A stretch of 64,000 nt of DNA from Porifericola rhodea. GTDB lineage: Bacteria; Bacteroidota; Bacteroidia; Cytophagales; Cyclobacteriaceae. This document shows, piece by piece, positions 8,997-17,164 of the stretch (positions within the stretch are counted from its first letter, which is position 1; each line of letters begins with the position of its first letter). A program made the position numbers and the translations under genes. The notes beneath the pieces were generated by a model. The model was not told the origin of the DNA and ran no database searches. It worked only from the letters and a program-made list of their open reading frames with translations. The stretch is from NCBI RefSeq assembly GCF_030506305.1, contig NZ_CP119421.1, forward strand, positions 3,488,501 through 3,552,500, read 5' to 3'.

Positions 8997-9848
8997 ATGA
9001 GCACACAGACCGAGCTGCATTATCAGCGTATTGCTGAGGCAATTACTTATCTGCAAGAGAACTTTAAAGCACAACCCCAGCTGGATGAAGTGGCAAAAGC
9101 TATGCACCTGAGCCCTTACCACTTCCAGCGCTTATTTACAGACTGGGCAGGTGTAAGTCCTAAAAAGTTTTTGCAGTATGTTACCATTGCCCACGCCAAA
9201 AAGGTGCTCAAAGAGCCGCAAGCTACACTTTTTGATGTAGCAATAGATTCAGGTTTGTCCGGTAGTAGTCGTTTGCATGATCTTTTCATCAATATAGAAG
9301 GTATGAGCCCAAGAGAGTATAAAAATGGGGGAGAGGCGCTGGATATTAACTACAGCTTTGCCGATAGCCCTTTTGGTAAAGTTATCATTGCTTCTACTGC
9401 CAAAGGTGTTTGTCATATGGCCTTTGCCGAAGATGAAGATAGTGCTCTCACTTATCTAAAAACCAGGTTTCCTCGTGCGAGCTATTATCAGGCATTGGAT
9501 ATGATGCAGCAAAAGGCATTATATATCTTTACTCACGACTGGTCTAAGCTGGAAGAGGTGAAGCTTCATCTTAAGGGTACAGATTTTCAGCTGAAGGTGT
9601 GGGAAAGCTTGCTTAGTATACCTCTTGGGCGGCTTTCTACCTATGGTGCTATCGCCCAGAAACTGGCTAAGCCTAAAGCCTCACGTGCGGTTGGTTCAGC
9701 TGTGGGTAGTAATCCGGTAGCTTTTCTAATCCCATGCCATCGGGTGATACAATCCAGTGGTGTAATTGGTCAATACCATTGGGGCAGGCAGCGAAAAACT
9801 GCTATGATCGGCTGGGAAGCTGCTCAGCTCGAGCTTGATAAGCATTAG
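8997..9848 (+). CDS. Ada-type AraC regulator fused to methylated-DNA-cysteine S-methyltransferase
   Basis: A 283-residue fusion. Residues about 8-105 are an AraC-family helix-turn-helix domain (LDEVAKAMHLSPYHFQRLFTDWAGVSPKKFLQYV). Residues about 120-280 are an O6-alkylguanine-DNA methyltransferase with the acceptor motif IPCHRVIQ near 245 and the upstream GRLSTYGAIAQKLAKPKASRAVGSAVGSNP segment. Compared with E. coli Ada it lacks the N-terminal zinc domain that senses phosphotriesters. A separate small gene carrying an Ada-zinc-like domain follows 8 nt downstream. A TTG at 8970 would extend the N-terminus, but the ATG at 8997 (MSTQTELHYQ) is preferred. First gene of a three-gene alkylation-repair operon; likely autoregulated, by analogy with Ada. 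Confidence 0.9.
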   Translation: MSTQTELHYQRIAEAITYLQENFKAQPQLDEVAKAMHLSPYHFQRLFTDWAGVSPKKFLQYVTIAHAKKVLKEPQATLFDVAIDSGLSGSSRLHDLFINIEGMSPREYKNGGEALDINYSFADSPFGKVIIASTAKGVCHMAFAEDEDSALTYLKTRFPRASYYQALDMMQQKALYIFTHDWSKLEEVKLHLKGTDFQLKVWESLLSIPLGRLSTYGAIAQKLAKPKASRAVGSAVGSNPVAFLIPCHRVIQSSGVIGQYHWGRQRKTAMIGWEAAQLELDKH

Positions 9849-9856
9849 TCTGTCAG

Positions 9857-10102
9857 ATGTGGATACACACTATGCTAACAGGTATCTACTTGCATCGCCT
9901 GATTAGAAAAGGAGCGATCAGATGGGGAGGGAACGGCAAGCTTAAAATTTATGGCAAACTGAATTGCCAAAGCGGTAAGCGAATGAAAAAAACTACAAGA
10001 GTGTTTTTTGAGTCGGAAGAAGAAGCGCTAAAGGCAGCTTATCGGCCCTGCGGCCACTGTTTAAAAGAAGCATATAAAAACTGGAAAGATGGACTTATTT
10101 AA
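9857..10102 (+). CDS. stand-alone Ada metal-binding-domain-like protein
   Basis: An 81-residue protein resembling the N-terminal zinc domain of Ada. The segment LNCQSGKRMKK near residues 35-45, a VFFESEEEALKAAYRPCGHC block at 51-70 and the closing RPCGHC motif match the end of the Ada domain (FRPCKRC in E. coli). Only three of the four zinc cysteines are visible (one in NCQSG, two in PCGHC); the first pair has lost one Cys, so a methyl-accepting role is not assured. It starts 8 nt after the Ada-type regulator and its 3' end overlaps the AlkB-like gene by 14 nt, so the three are co-translated. An alternative start is the ATG at 9872 (MLTGIY). Confidence 0.8.
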   Translation: MWIHTMLTGIYLHRLIRKGAIRWGGNGKLKIYGKLNCQSGKRMKKTTRVFFESEEEALKAAYRPCGHCLKEAYKNWKDGLI

Positions 10103-10694
10103 TCAGGGAGAAGATGTTAACCTCTTACCTTACGATGGTATAGTAAACTATCACGGTCTCATAATGTCGCAAGAAGAAGCAGACCACTATTATGAGCGTT
10201 TGTTGTATGATATAGCCTGGAAAAACGATGAGGCCGTAATTTTTGGAAAGCATATCATTACCAAAAGAAAGGTAGCCTGGTATGGTGATGAGAATTACGC
10301 ATATACCTACTCTAACACCACAAAAGAGGCGTTGGCCTGGACCCCCGAACTGCTGGAGCTTAAGCAGAAAGTAGAAGAGCATAGTGCTACTAGATATAAT
10401 TCCTGCTTACTCAACCTCTACCACGATGGCGGAGAAGGAATGGCCTGGCATAGCGATGATGAAAAAGCTCTGGAGAAAGATGGTAGCATTGCATCTGTTA
10501 GTTTAGGCGCGGTACGTAAATTTGCCTTCAAACATAAAGAAAACAAGCAAACTGTCTCTATGCTGCTGGAGCACGGTAGCCTACTGTTGATGAAAGGAAG
10601 TACACAAACTAATTGGCTTCACCGTTTACCACCTACCAAAAAAGTTAAAAAACCAAGAATCAACCTCACCTTCCGCAGAATGGCAGTTAATTAA
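10089..10694 (+). CDS. AlkB-family 2-oxoglutarate/Fe(II) dioxygenase (DNA alkylation repair)
   Basis: A 201-residue cytoplasmic enzyme expected to remove methyl lesions from DNA or RNA by oxidative demethylation using Fe(II), 2-oxoglutarate and O2. Visible residues: the iron ligands H and D in MAWHSDDEKAL near 119, the distal His in NWLHRLPP near 179, and the 2-oxoglutarate-binding R-x5-R in RINLTFRRM near 192-198. RYNSCLLNLYHDGGEGMAWHSDD is the classic AlkB core. Its length fits the short ALKBH2/3-like bacterial group. It overlaps the preceding Ada-zinc gene by 14 nt, which couples it to the alkylation-repair operon and supports the assignment. Confidence 0.9.
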   Translation: MDLFNQGEDVNLLPYDGIVNYHGLIMSQEEADHYYERLLYDIAWKNDEAVIFGKHIITKRKVAWYGDENYAYTYSNTTKEALAWTPELLELKQKVEEHSATRYNSCLLNLYHDGGEGMAWHSDDEKALEKDGSIASVSLGAVRKFAFKHKENKQTVSMLLEHGSLLLMKGSTQTNWLHRLPPTKKVKKPRINLTFRRMAVN

Positions 10695-10827
10695 AGAAAT
10701 TGAACATTAGCCGCTAAAAGCATCCTCAATTACTTATCTTAGTAGCAGAGGGAAGTAATTGCAGGCTTATTTCTGTCATTACTTTTAAATATATCAGGTA
10801 CTTAAGTTAACTAACCATGCTGCGCAT

Positions 10828-12201
10828 ATGGAAAAGAGAACGTTTCTTAAAACCACTTCGGCTACAGTTATTGGTAGCTTGCTCGTACCACTAGCTGCCT
10901 GCAACAATTCTAACCCACAAACACAAACAAATTTGACTGAAGAAACACGGAAAAACTGGGCAGGAAATCTTACTTATAGCACCAAACAATTATATCAGCC
11001 AGAGACTGTACCTGCATTACAGGAGGTTGTGCGCAAACACAAAAAAGTTAAGGCAGTTGGTACAAGACACTGCTTTAACCGCATAGCGGATAGCGAGTTT
11101 TATCATGTTTCTTTGCAGGGGCTTAAGCAGATAGCGCTAGACGAAAATAACAATACTGTAAGTATAGAAGCGGGAGTGAACTACGGAGAGCTTTCTCATT
11201 ACCTACACGAAAAAGGTTATGCTTTGCACAATCTGGCTTCTTTACCCCATATTTCTGTAGTAGGGGCCTGCGCTACCGCTACACATGGTTCGGGAGTAAA
11301 ACAGGCTAACCTGGCTTCGGCAGTCAGGCAAATAGAATTTGTAAAAGCTGATGGGGAGCTGCTAAGCCTTTCTCGTGATATGGAGGGGGATAAGTTTAAT
11401 GGAGCAGTAGTAAATCTAGGTGCTTTGGGCATAGTTACCCGACTGACGTTGGATGTGCTGCCTACTTTTCAAATGCGTCAGGATATTTATCTGGAGTTGC
11501 CGGTAAATCAGCTGGAACAGCACTTTGAGGAGGTAATGTCAGCTGGCTATAGTGTAAGCCTTTTCACCGATTGGCAGGGTGATACGGTCAATCAGGTGTG
11601 GGTGAAGAGAAAAGTTGAAAATGTGCCGGTTGGAGATGCCGATCCCGAATTTTTTGGAGCCAGGCTTGCCGACAGAGACCTTCACCCTATCATTGAAATA
11701 TCGGCAGAAAACTGTACCCAACAGATGGGAGTGGCTGGCCCCTGGTACGAGCGAATGCCTCACTTTCGTATGGAGTTTACTCCTAGCAGTGGTAAAGAGC
11801 TACAGGCAGAGTATTTTGTGCCTCGTGAGCAGGCTATGTCTGCTTTTCGTGCTATACAGAAGCTTAAAGATGAGATAGCTCCCTTGCTGATGATTTCAGA
11901 AATAAGAACTATCGCTGCCGATAATTTTTGGATGAGCCCCTGCTACCAACAGGATAGTGTCGCCTTCCACTTTACCTGCAAGCAGGACTGGCAAAACCTG
12001 AAAGAATTACTTCCTAAAATAGAATCCGTATTGCAGGCTTACGATGTCCGTCCTCATTGGGGCAAAATGTTTACTCTGCCTGCTAAACGCCTGAGGGCAC
12101 TCTACCCCAAGTTTACAGAATTCATGAAGCTAAAAGAAGAGTACGATCCTGAGGGTAAGTTTAGCAATACGTTTCTGGAAGAAAGACTCTTTAAAACATA
12201 A
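10828..12201 (+). CDS. FAD-linked lactone/alditol oxidase family protein, exported lipoprotein
   Basis: A 457-residue flavoprotein. The N-terminus MEKRTFLKTTSATVIGSLLVPLAAC resembles a signal for folded export (K-R-T-F-L-K) ending in a lipobox cysteine near residue 25, so it is probably anchored outside the inner membrane. The FAD-binding PCMH domain covers about 45-220: VKAVGTRHCFN, NNTVSIEAGVNYGELSHYL, LPHISVVGACATATHGSG with the His usually carrying covalent FAD, and VVNLGALGIVTRLTL. The C-terminal lactone-oxidase domain ends with RPHWGKMF and YDPEGKFSNTFL. The HWGK motif and THGSG segment match alditol/xylitol or gulono-lactone oxidases; the real substrate cannot be read from sequence. 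Confidence 0.87.
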   Translation: MEKRTFLKTTSATVIGSLLVPLAACNNSNPQTQTNLTEETRKNWAGNLTYSTKQLYQPETVPALQEVVRKHKKVKAVGTRHCFNRIADSEFYHVSLQGLKQIALDENNNTVSIEAGVNYGELSHYLHEKGYALHNLASLPHISVVGACATATHGSGVKQANLASAVRQIEFVKADGELLSLSRDMEGDKFNGAVVNLGALGIVTRLTLDVLPTFQMRQDIYLELPVNQLEQHFEEVMSAGYSVSLFTDWQGDTVNQVWVKRKVENVPVGDADPEFFGARLADRDLHPIIEISAENCTQQMGVAGPWYERMPHFRMEFTPSSGKELQAEYFVPREQAMSAFRAIQKLKDEIAPLLMISEIRTIAADNFWMSPCYQQDSVAFHFTCKQDWQNLKELLPKIESVLQAYDVRPHWGKMFTLPAKRLRALYPKFTEFMKLKEEYDPEGKFSNTFLEERLFKT

Positions 12202-12292
12202 AACAAAGGCAACATACCTGGGTTACCCCATAAGCTGTTCAACTCTATAGATTGAGGGCCTCTTACAGCACTCTAATAAACCTGCTTCTAGT

Positions 12293-13069
12293 CTACACAG
12301 CTAATACATGCAAAGCTGAGGCGCTAAGTCTGGCCCTGGTCTGCGGAAGAATATAGCGCTGCTGGTCTATTTGCTGAGGCTGATCTCTTCTGCAAAAATA
12401 ACTATGAATTGCCCTTCTCACTTTCTGGCCTCTGTTAGTGGTACCTCCATGCCAGGTATGCGAATTGAAAATAACTACAGTGCCAGCAGGAGCTTCCAGA
12501 AGTTTTTCTTTGGGATGAGAAGCCATAGGGTCTGGCAGTTCATCCTGAGGTAGCCTGCCTTCGTTTTGGGTACCTGCTACAAAGCGAGTAGCACCATTCA
12601 CTGAGGTAAAATCGTCCAGTAGCCAGATAGAATTACAAACTTTATAGTCGTTGGCAGCCACGGCCTCATGCCAGTCTACATGCAGTTTCTGCTGTCCATA
12701 GCCGGGTAAGGCTCCCCGGTAGTTTAAAGAAGACAGTTTGAAATTTTCTCCTAACACATGGGTAATGCCCGCCAGCACTTTAGGGTGTGTATAGAATATA
12801 TCAAAAGCTTCGTCTTTATTAACCAAATCGGCCAGGCGTTCTGCTCCTTCCTCTTTAGGGTGGCGGATGTATTTTGACTCTGCTAACTCCGCGCCTGCCT
12901 GGTCTCCCTCTTTCTCCATCAACTCATTAACCTTGTACCGAAGCTGTTTCAACTGCTCATCAGAGAGGAGTTTACCTAAAATAAGGTATCCGTTTTTATC
13001 CAGAAACTTTTTCTCCTCGGGGCTTAAAGTATCTGCCTGTACTCCAAGTTCTTGTAGATGGTAGTTCAT
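12293..13069 (-). CDS. phytanoyl-CoA dioxygenase family protein
   Basis: A 258-residue Fe(II)/2-oxoglutarate oxygenase. The first iron pair H-x-D is in KLHVDWHEAV near residue 133-137, and the distal His plus the 2-oxoglutarate Arg are in HTWHGGTTNRGQKVRRAIHSYF near 205-225. The N-terminal segment LSPEEKKFLDKNGYLILGKLLSDEQLKQL is typical of the PhyH family. Cytoplasmic. The substrate is unknown; family members hydroxylate fatty acyl-CoAs, ectoine or secondary metabolites. It is monocistronic and convergent with the FAD oxidase. Confidence 0.85.
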   Translation of the reverse strand: MNYHLQELGVQADTLSPEEKKFLDKNGYLILGKLLSDEQLKQLRYKVNELMEKEGDQAGAELAESKYIRHPKEEGAERLADLVNKDEAFDIFYTHPKVLAGITHVLGENFKLSSLNYRGALPGYGQQKLHVDWHEAVAANDYKVCNSIWLLDDFTSVNGATRFVAGTQNEGRLPQDELPDPMASHPKEKLLEAPAGTVVIFNSHTWHGGTTNRGQKVRRAIHSYFCRRDQPQQIDQQRYILPQTRARLSASALHVLAV

Positions 13070-13240
13070 TATTGTTTGTAGGTTGTTGCTAAGCTATATT
13101 ATTATTTTGTTATAGATATTGCAAGCCAGTATATGAACATTAAATTAGGTGCTTAGAAGAATAATTTACTTTGAGGTATCCTTAAACATTGGATATGCTT
13201 TGCGCATTTACTTATACAAAAAATAATACTACCTTTTAGC

Positions 13241-14314
13241 ATGACAATACTTTTAGGATTTTTTCTCTTATCCATCATTTTTTCTTTTTTATGCTCTATC
13301 TGGGAGGCTGTATTGCTTAGTGTTACGCCTTCGTACATCAAAAGGAAAGAGCAGGAATCTCCGGCTACCGGCAAACTGCTGGCCAGCCTTAAAGAAGATA
13401 TAGATAAGCCTCTATCAGCCATTCTTACCCTTAATACTATTGCCCATACGGTAGGTGCTATAGGTGTAGGTGCGCAGGCTGGTAAACTGTTTGGCGAAAA
13501 TTATTTTAACTTACTGGGCTTCCAAATGACCTATGAGTCATTGATTGCTACTTTAATGACGCTGGCTATACTTTTCTTGTCAGAGATTATCCCTAAAACA
13601 ATAGGGGCAAATAACTGGAAAAGTCTGGCCCCTTTAACAGCACGAGCCCTGAGAGCTTTAATCTGGATACTAAAACCCTTTGTATGGGTTAGTAATCTAC
13701 TCACTAAAATTCTTAAAAAGGATAAAGATAAGAGTGTCTTTAGCCGGCAGGATTTTGCAGCTATTACCGAAGTGGCCAATGAGAGTGGTGCCTTTGAAGA
13801 AAACGACTATAATTTAATTAAAAACGTACTCAAATTTGACGAGCTTACTGCCGAAGATGTGATGACTCCCCGTACGGTGATGGTCATGGCAGAAGAAAAC
13901 CAGACATTGAAAGAGTTTTATGAACAAAATCAAAAAATGATCTTTTCTCGTATTCCACTCTACCATGAGTCGCGAGATGCAATTTCAGGTATTCTACTAA
14001 AAGATGATCTGCTCCAAAATATGGTAGAAGGTAATTCTGATGAGTTGTTAAAGAACATAAAAAGAGAGGTAAGTGTCGTCTGGAACAACACGCCCTTGCG
14101 TACTGTATTTGAAACTTTAAACGAAAAACGTGAGCATATAGCGGTAGTTGTAGATGAGTATGGTGGTTTAATGGGGCTGGTAACCCTTGAAGATGTTTTT
14201 GAAACTCTTTTTGGTCTGGAGATTATGGATGAAACCGACTCAGTAGCAGATCTGCAACGCTATGCACGGCAGAAGTGGGAGCAACGTGCCAAAAAGCTGG
14301 GTTTGATTGAATAA
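13241..14314 (+). CDS. CNNM (DUF21) and CBS domain membrane protein, CorC/hemolysin-C-like
   Basis: A 357-residue inner-membrane protein of the CNNM/CorC group linked to Mg2+/Co2+ export. The N-terminal DUF21 domain (residues 1 to about 175) has hydrophobic helices near 2-22, 60-80, 95-120 and 130-155 and the typical FLSEIIPKTIGANNW motif near 112-125. Two CBS domains follow (MTPRTVMVMAEENQTLKEFYEQ near 207 and HIAVVVDEYGGLMGLVTLEDVFETLFG near 300-325). The protein ends about 25 residues after the second CBS domain, so it lacks the C-terminal CorC_HlyC domain of the longer members. Single gene; GVGAQAGKLFGE fits the transmembrane fold. Confidence 0.9.
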   Translation: MTILLGFFLLSIIFSFLCSIWEAVLLSVTPSYIKRKEQESPATGKLLASLKEDIDKPLSAILTLNTIAHTVGAIGVGAQAGKLFGENYFNLLGFQMTYESLIATLMTLAILFLSEIIPKTIGANNWKSLAPLTARALRALIWILKPFVWVSNLLTKILKKDKDKSVFSRQDFAAITEVANESGAFEENDYNLIKNVLKFDELTAEDVMTPRTVMVMAEENQTLKEFYEQNQKMIFSRIPLYHESRDAISGILLKDDLLQNMVEGNSDELLKNIKREVSVVWNNTPLRTVFETLNEKREHIAVVVDEYGGLMGLVTLEDVFETLFGLEIMDETDSVADLQRYARQKWEQRAKKLGLIE

Positions 14315-14398
14315 TGTCTGAAGTAGCGAATTTTATGTTTTAGAAAGAGGTATATTCCATTTCGTCTAACATACAATCAACCAACCATAGCTAAAGTC

Positions 14399-15784
14399 AT
14401 GCGATATTTTTTTTTATTTGTCATGCTGTGTCTGTCCTGTACAACCAGTCAGGAACCAGAAACCAGCAACCGGGAGATTAGTGCAAGCTCTACCATTATT
14501 TCACAGGTAAATGTGATAAATGTACGTGATGGTAGCATTGACGAAGGTCGCTTTGTCGTAATAGATTCGGGTAAAATAAGCCAGATTCTGGAAAATGAGC
14601 CTCCTTTGCCAGAAGGGGTAAAGCTGATCAATGGTAATGGCAAATACCTGATGCCTGGACTAGCCGAAATGCATGCGCATATTCCCTCTCCTCCACAGAC
14701 TGATGCTTACATAGAAGAAACGCTATTCCTCTACCTTTCTAATGGGGTAACCACTATCAGAGGCATGTTGGGGCACCCGGTTCACCTAGAATTGCGCGAG
14801 AAAGCAAAGAATAACGAAATTCTAAGCCCAAGAATTTATACATCAAGCCCTTCGTTTAATGGCAATACTGTAAAAACCCCTGAAGAAGCTCGTCAGAAAG
14901 TAGTGAGTTCCAAAGAGGCTGGCTACGACTTTCTTAAGCTACACCCTGGTATTCAGCTAGAAGTATTTAATGAGATAGTAGAAGCTGCTAATGAACTGGA
15001 TATTCCTTTTGCCGGTCATGTGTCAGTAGATGTGGGTATTAGGCGTGCACTAGAAAGCGAATATGCCTCTATTGACCATGTAGATGGTTTTCTGGAAGGT
15101 TTAGTACCCGAAGAGACAGATGTACAGCCAGATGAGAATGGCTTTTTCGGTTATAATTTTACCAAATTGGCAGATACAACCAATATTGGAGAACTGGTGG
15201 CTATGAGCAAAGATCGTCAGGTTTGGGTAGTACCCACACAAAGTCTGTTTGACCGTTGGTTTTCTCCTGAAAGTGCCGATGCACTGGCTGCTGCTCCAGA
15301 AATGAAGTATATGCCACGATCTACCTTAGAAAAATGGGTAGAAAGTAAAAAGCAACTGACCAGTGTTGCAGAGTATAGTGCTGAGCAGTGGGAGGAGTTT
15401 AATGCAATACGTAAAGCCATGATTCACCGCTTGCACGAAGAGGGACAGGGTTTACTCTTGGGTTCAGACGCTCCACAGGTGTTCAACGTACCTGGTTTTT
15501 CTATTCATCATGAACTTAGCGGTATGCTTCAGTCGGGCCTTACAACTTTGGAAGCAATTCAGATCGGAACTGTTAATCCGGCATTGTTTTTTGATAGGGA
15601 AGGAGAGTTTGGCGAAGTGCTTGAAGGAGCGAGTGCAGATCTGATACTGCTGTCAGCTAACCCTCTGGAAAGCCTGGAAGCTATCAAAAACCCTGATGGG
15701 GTTATGGTAAGAGGTTTCTGGCTTAGCCGCGATGATATTGATAGCCGCCTGGAGGAGATTGCACAAAACAACCAGGAGCGATAA
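14399..15784 (+). CDS. amidohydrolase family lipoprotein
   Basis: A 461-residue metal-dependent hydrolase of the imidazolonepropionase/prolidase-like amidohydrolase group. The signal peptide MRYFFLFVMLCLSC ends in a lipobox Cys, so it is a lipoprotein. Metal-ligand motifs: H-x-H in MPGLAEMHAHIPSP near residue 94, PFAGHVSVDVG near 204, IDHVDGF near 222, and the late Asp in LLLGSDAPQVFNVPG near 357. The region HELSGMLQSGLTTLEAIQIGTVNPA near 368-392 is characteristic of the family. The substrate is unknown; peptides or hydantoin-like compounds are possible. A second, distinct member lies at 46825-48267. Confidence 0.88.
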   Translation: MRYFFLFVMLCLSCTTSQEPETSNREISASSTIISQVNVINVRDGSIDEGRFVVIDSGKISQILENEPPLPEGVKLINGNGKYLMPGLAEMHAHIPSPPQTDAYIEETLFLYLSNGVTTIRGMLGHPVHLELREKAKNNEILSPRIYTSSPSFNGNTVKTPEEARQKVVSSKEAGYDFLKLHPGIQLEVFNEIVEAANELDIPFAGHVSVDVGIRRALESEYASIDHVDGFLEGLVPEETDVQPDENGFFGYNFTKLADTTNIGELVAMSKDRQVWVVPTQSLFDRWFSPESADALAAAPEMKYMPRSTLEKWVESKKQLTSVAEYSAEQWEEFNAIRKAMIHRLHEEGQGLLLGSDAPQVFNVPGFSIHHELSGMLQSGLTTLEAIQIGTVNPALFFDREGEFGEVLEGASADLILLSANPLESLEAIKNPDGVMVRGFWLSRDDIDSRLEEIAQNNQER

Positions 15785-15788
15785 AAAA

Positions 15789-15815
15789 AAGGAAGTACAT
15801 TTTATGTACTTCCTT
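15789..15815. terminator. bidirectional terminator between convergent genes
   Basis: AAGGAAGTACAT (15789-15800) and ATGTACTTCCTT (15804-15815) form a perfect 12-bp stem with a 3-nt loop, preceded by an A-run on the plus strand. It sits between the amidohydrolase stop (15784) and the end of the GIN-domain gene (15837), so it most likely serves both, and best the minus-strand transcript, which meets the T-run. Confidence 0.8.
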
Positions 15816-15836
15816 CAGATATTTGTTTGAGCCGGT

Positions 15837-16646
15837 TTATTCTTCTTTCTTTTCTACCTGGCCTCCATTGTGAAGCTCCTTGACAATCTCCTGCGGCTCA
15901 CCTTTGTAGAAGACACGGCTACCGTCACTCACATTTACCTGCAATTTATTGGAAGCCTGTACCCACGCTTGCGCTCCGTTTTTAGCGGTAATGACACAGT
16001 TTTCAGTAACAACCGGTGTGCTTAAGCTTAAGTCAGCATCAGGGAAGTCCAGATTAAAGCGGCAGCCATCAGTCATATTTAGTTCTAGCTGGCCTATCTG
16101 CCCTTCAATATGACATCGTGTGCCATTTAGGAGCTCGCCCTGTGCCTTGCTGGCCTGTAAGTTTGCAATAGCCATATTAGAAGCATCTCTCAGCTCAAAA
16201 TAGACGCTTTCGTAATTCAAAGAATTTTTTACTCTGATTTTAGCGGCATTTTTCCCGATGATGCTTAGCGATGAACTGTTGGTGCTAAAATCTTCCAGAA
16301 TATTAGTTATGCTGTTCTCTCTACAACTGAGCAGTTTCAGGTTAGACACCCAGATATCAACTACTACATTACTGGCAAGTCCGCTGGGGTTATACAATTT
16401 AAGTTCTCCATTTTCTACTTCAGCTACTACCTGTTCCAGTTGGCCATCGCCTCTGATTTCCAGCACCTGCTCCCCAGCACGAAGGTTCACACTCACATTT
16501 TGCGCGACATCTATTTTGTTAAACGCAGGAAGATCTTTGCGAACAATGGGCCCAACGTCACCTTCGCTTTCTTTACAACCATTGAGAGTAAAGGCAGCAA
16601 ACAGGCTAAATAGAAAAGCCAAAGGTGTATATAGCTTTTTCATCAT
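15837..16646 (-). CDS. GIN-domain (DUF2807) putative adhesin-like lipoprotein
   Basis: A 269-residue exported protein with signal MKKLYTPLAFLFSLFAAFTLNGC ending in a lipobox cysteine. The mature part begins with the head-GIN-domain pattern DLPAFNKIDVAQNVSVNLRAGEQVLEIRGDGQLEQVVAEVENGELKLYNP, followed by repeating short beta strands (SSLSIIGKNAAKIRV, GQLELNMTDGCRFNLDF) that build a right-handed beta-helix. Such proteins are common in Bacteroidota; their role (adhesion or envelope stress) is not established. Two adjacent ATGs (16646, 16643) make the exact start ambiguous by one residue. The charged C-terminal tail ends VEKKEE. Confidence 0.85.
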   Translation of the reverse strand: MMKKLYTPLAFLFSLFAAFTLNGCKESEGDVGPIVRKDLPAFNKIDVAQNVSVNLRAGEQVLEIRGDGQLEQVVAEVENGELKLYNPSGLASNVVVDIWVSNLKLLSCRENSITNILEDFSTNSSSLSIIGKNAAKIRVKNSLNYESVYFELRDASNMAIANLQASKAQGELLNGTRCHIEGQIGQLELNMTDGCRFNLDFPDADLSLSTPVVTENCVITAKNGAQAWVQASNKLQVNVSDGSRVFYKGEPQEIVKELHNGGQVEKKEE

Positions 16647-16662
16647 GGGTTTGGTTACTTAA

Positions 16663-17105
16663 TGGTCTTAATTGAATTTATAGGTGCGAGTTTAGCATAA
16701 AATTTATAAAGCCAGAAGCAAGGCCTGTAGCTCTTTACGAAATATGAGGTGAGATAGCGCCAGTAATAGTATTATTTGAACATATCCTGCAATCTTAAAT
16801 ACTGAGAGAAGATGTGAATGTGATTATGATGTGAAGGTTGCTTTATCATTTTAAATGATTTTTAGTCTGAGTGTTAATTCTCTAACAAAACTTGCATTGG
16901 TAATTATAGCAGAGTCTATCAGTAATGAAGTCCTTCTTTTAAAGTACGATTATGCATAAAGCTAGCATTCAGAAATTTCTTTAAAACGCATGATAGGTAA
17001 TAGGAAAAAATGTCGCTGAGGAAATGTGAGACTTGCTGTAGTAAGAAAAAAAAGCGGTCTAATCCAGAATTAGGTTGGTCAGCACCGTACTAAACTGCAA
17101 ATAAA
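16663..17105. other. intergenic region, no gene recognised
   Basis: About 440 bp of AT-rich sequence upstream of the GIN-domain gene and downstream of the esterase gene. The longest plausible frame is a 27-codon plus-strand ORF near 17010 (MSLRKCETCC), too short to support. Presumably it holds the promoter of the minus-strand GIN-domain gene; I could not place a convincing box. Confidence 0.4.
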
Positions 17106-17136
17106 AGCCCTCTTTTAGTATTAATAAAAGAGGGCT
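17106..17136 (-). terminator. intrinsic terminator of the esterase gene
   Basis: AGCCCTCTTTTA (17106-17117) pairs perfectly with TAAAAGAGGGCT (17125-17136). On the minus strand the stem is followed by TTTTATTTG, as expected for a terminator 29 nt after the stop at 17165. Confidence 0.8.
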
Positions 17137-17164
17137 GCGGTAAAATATGTATGCTATTGAAAAT

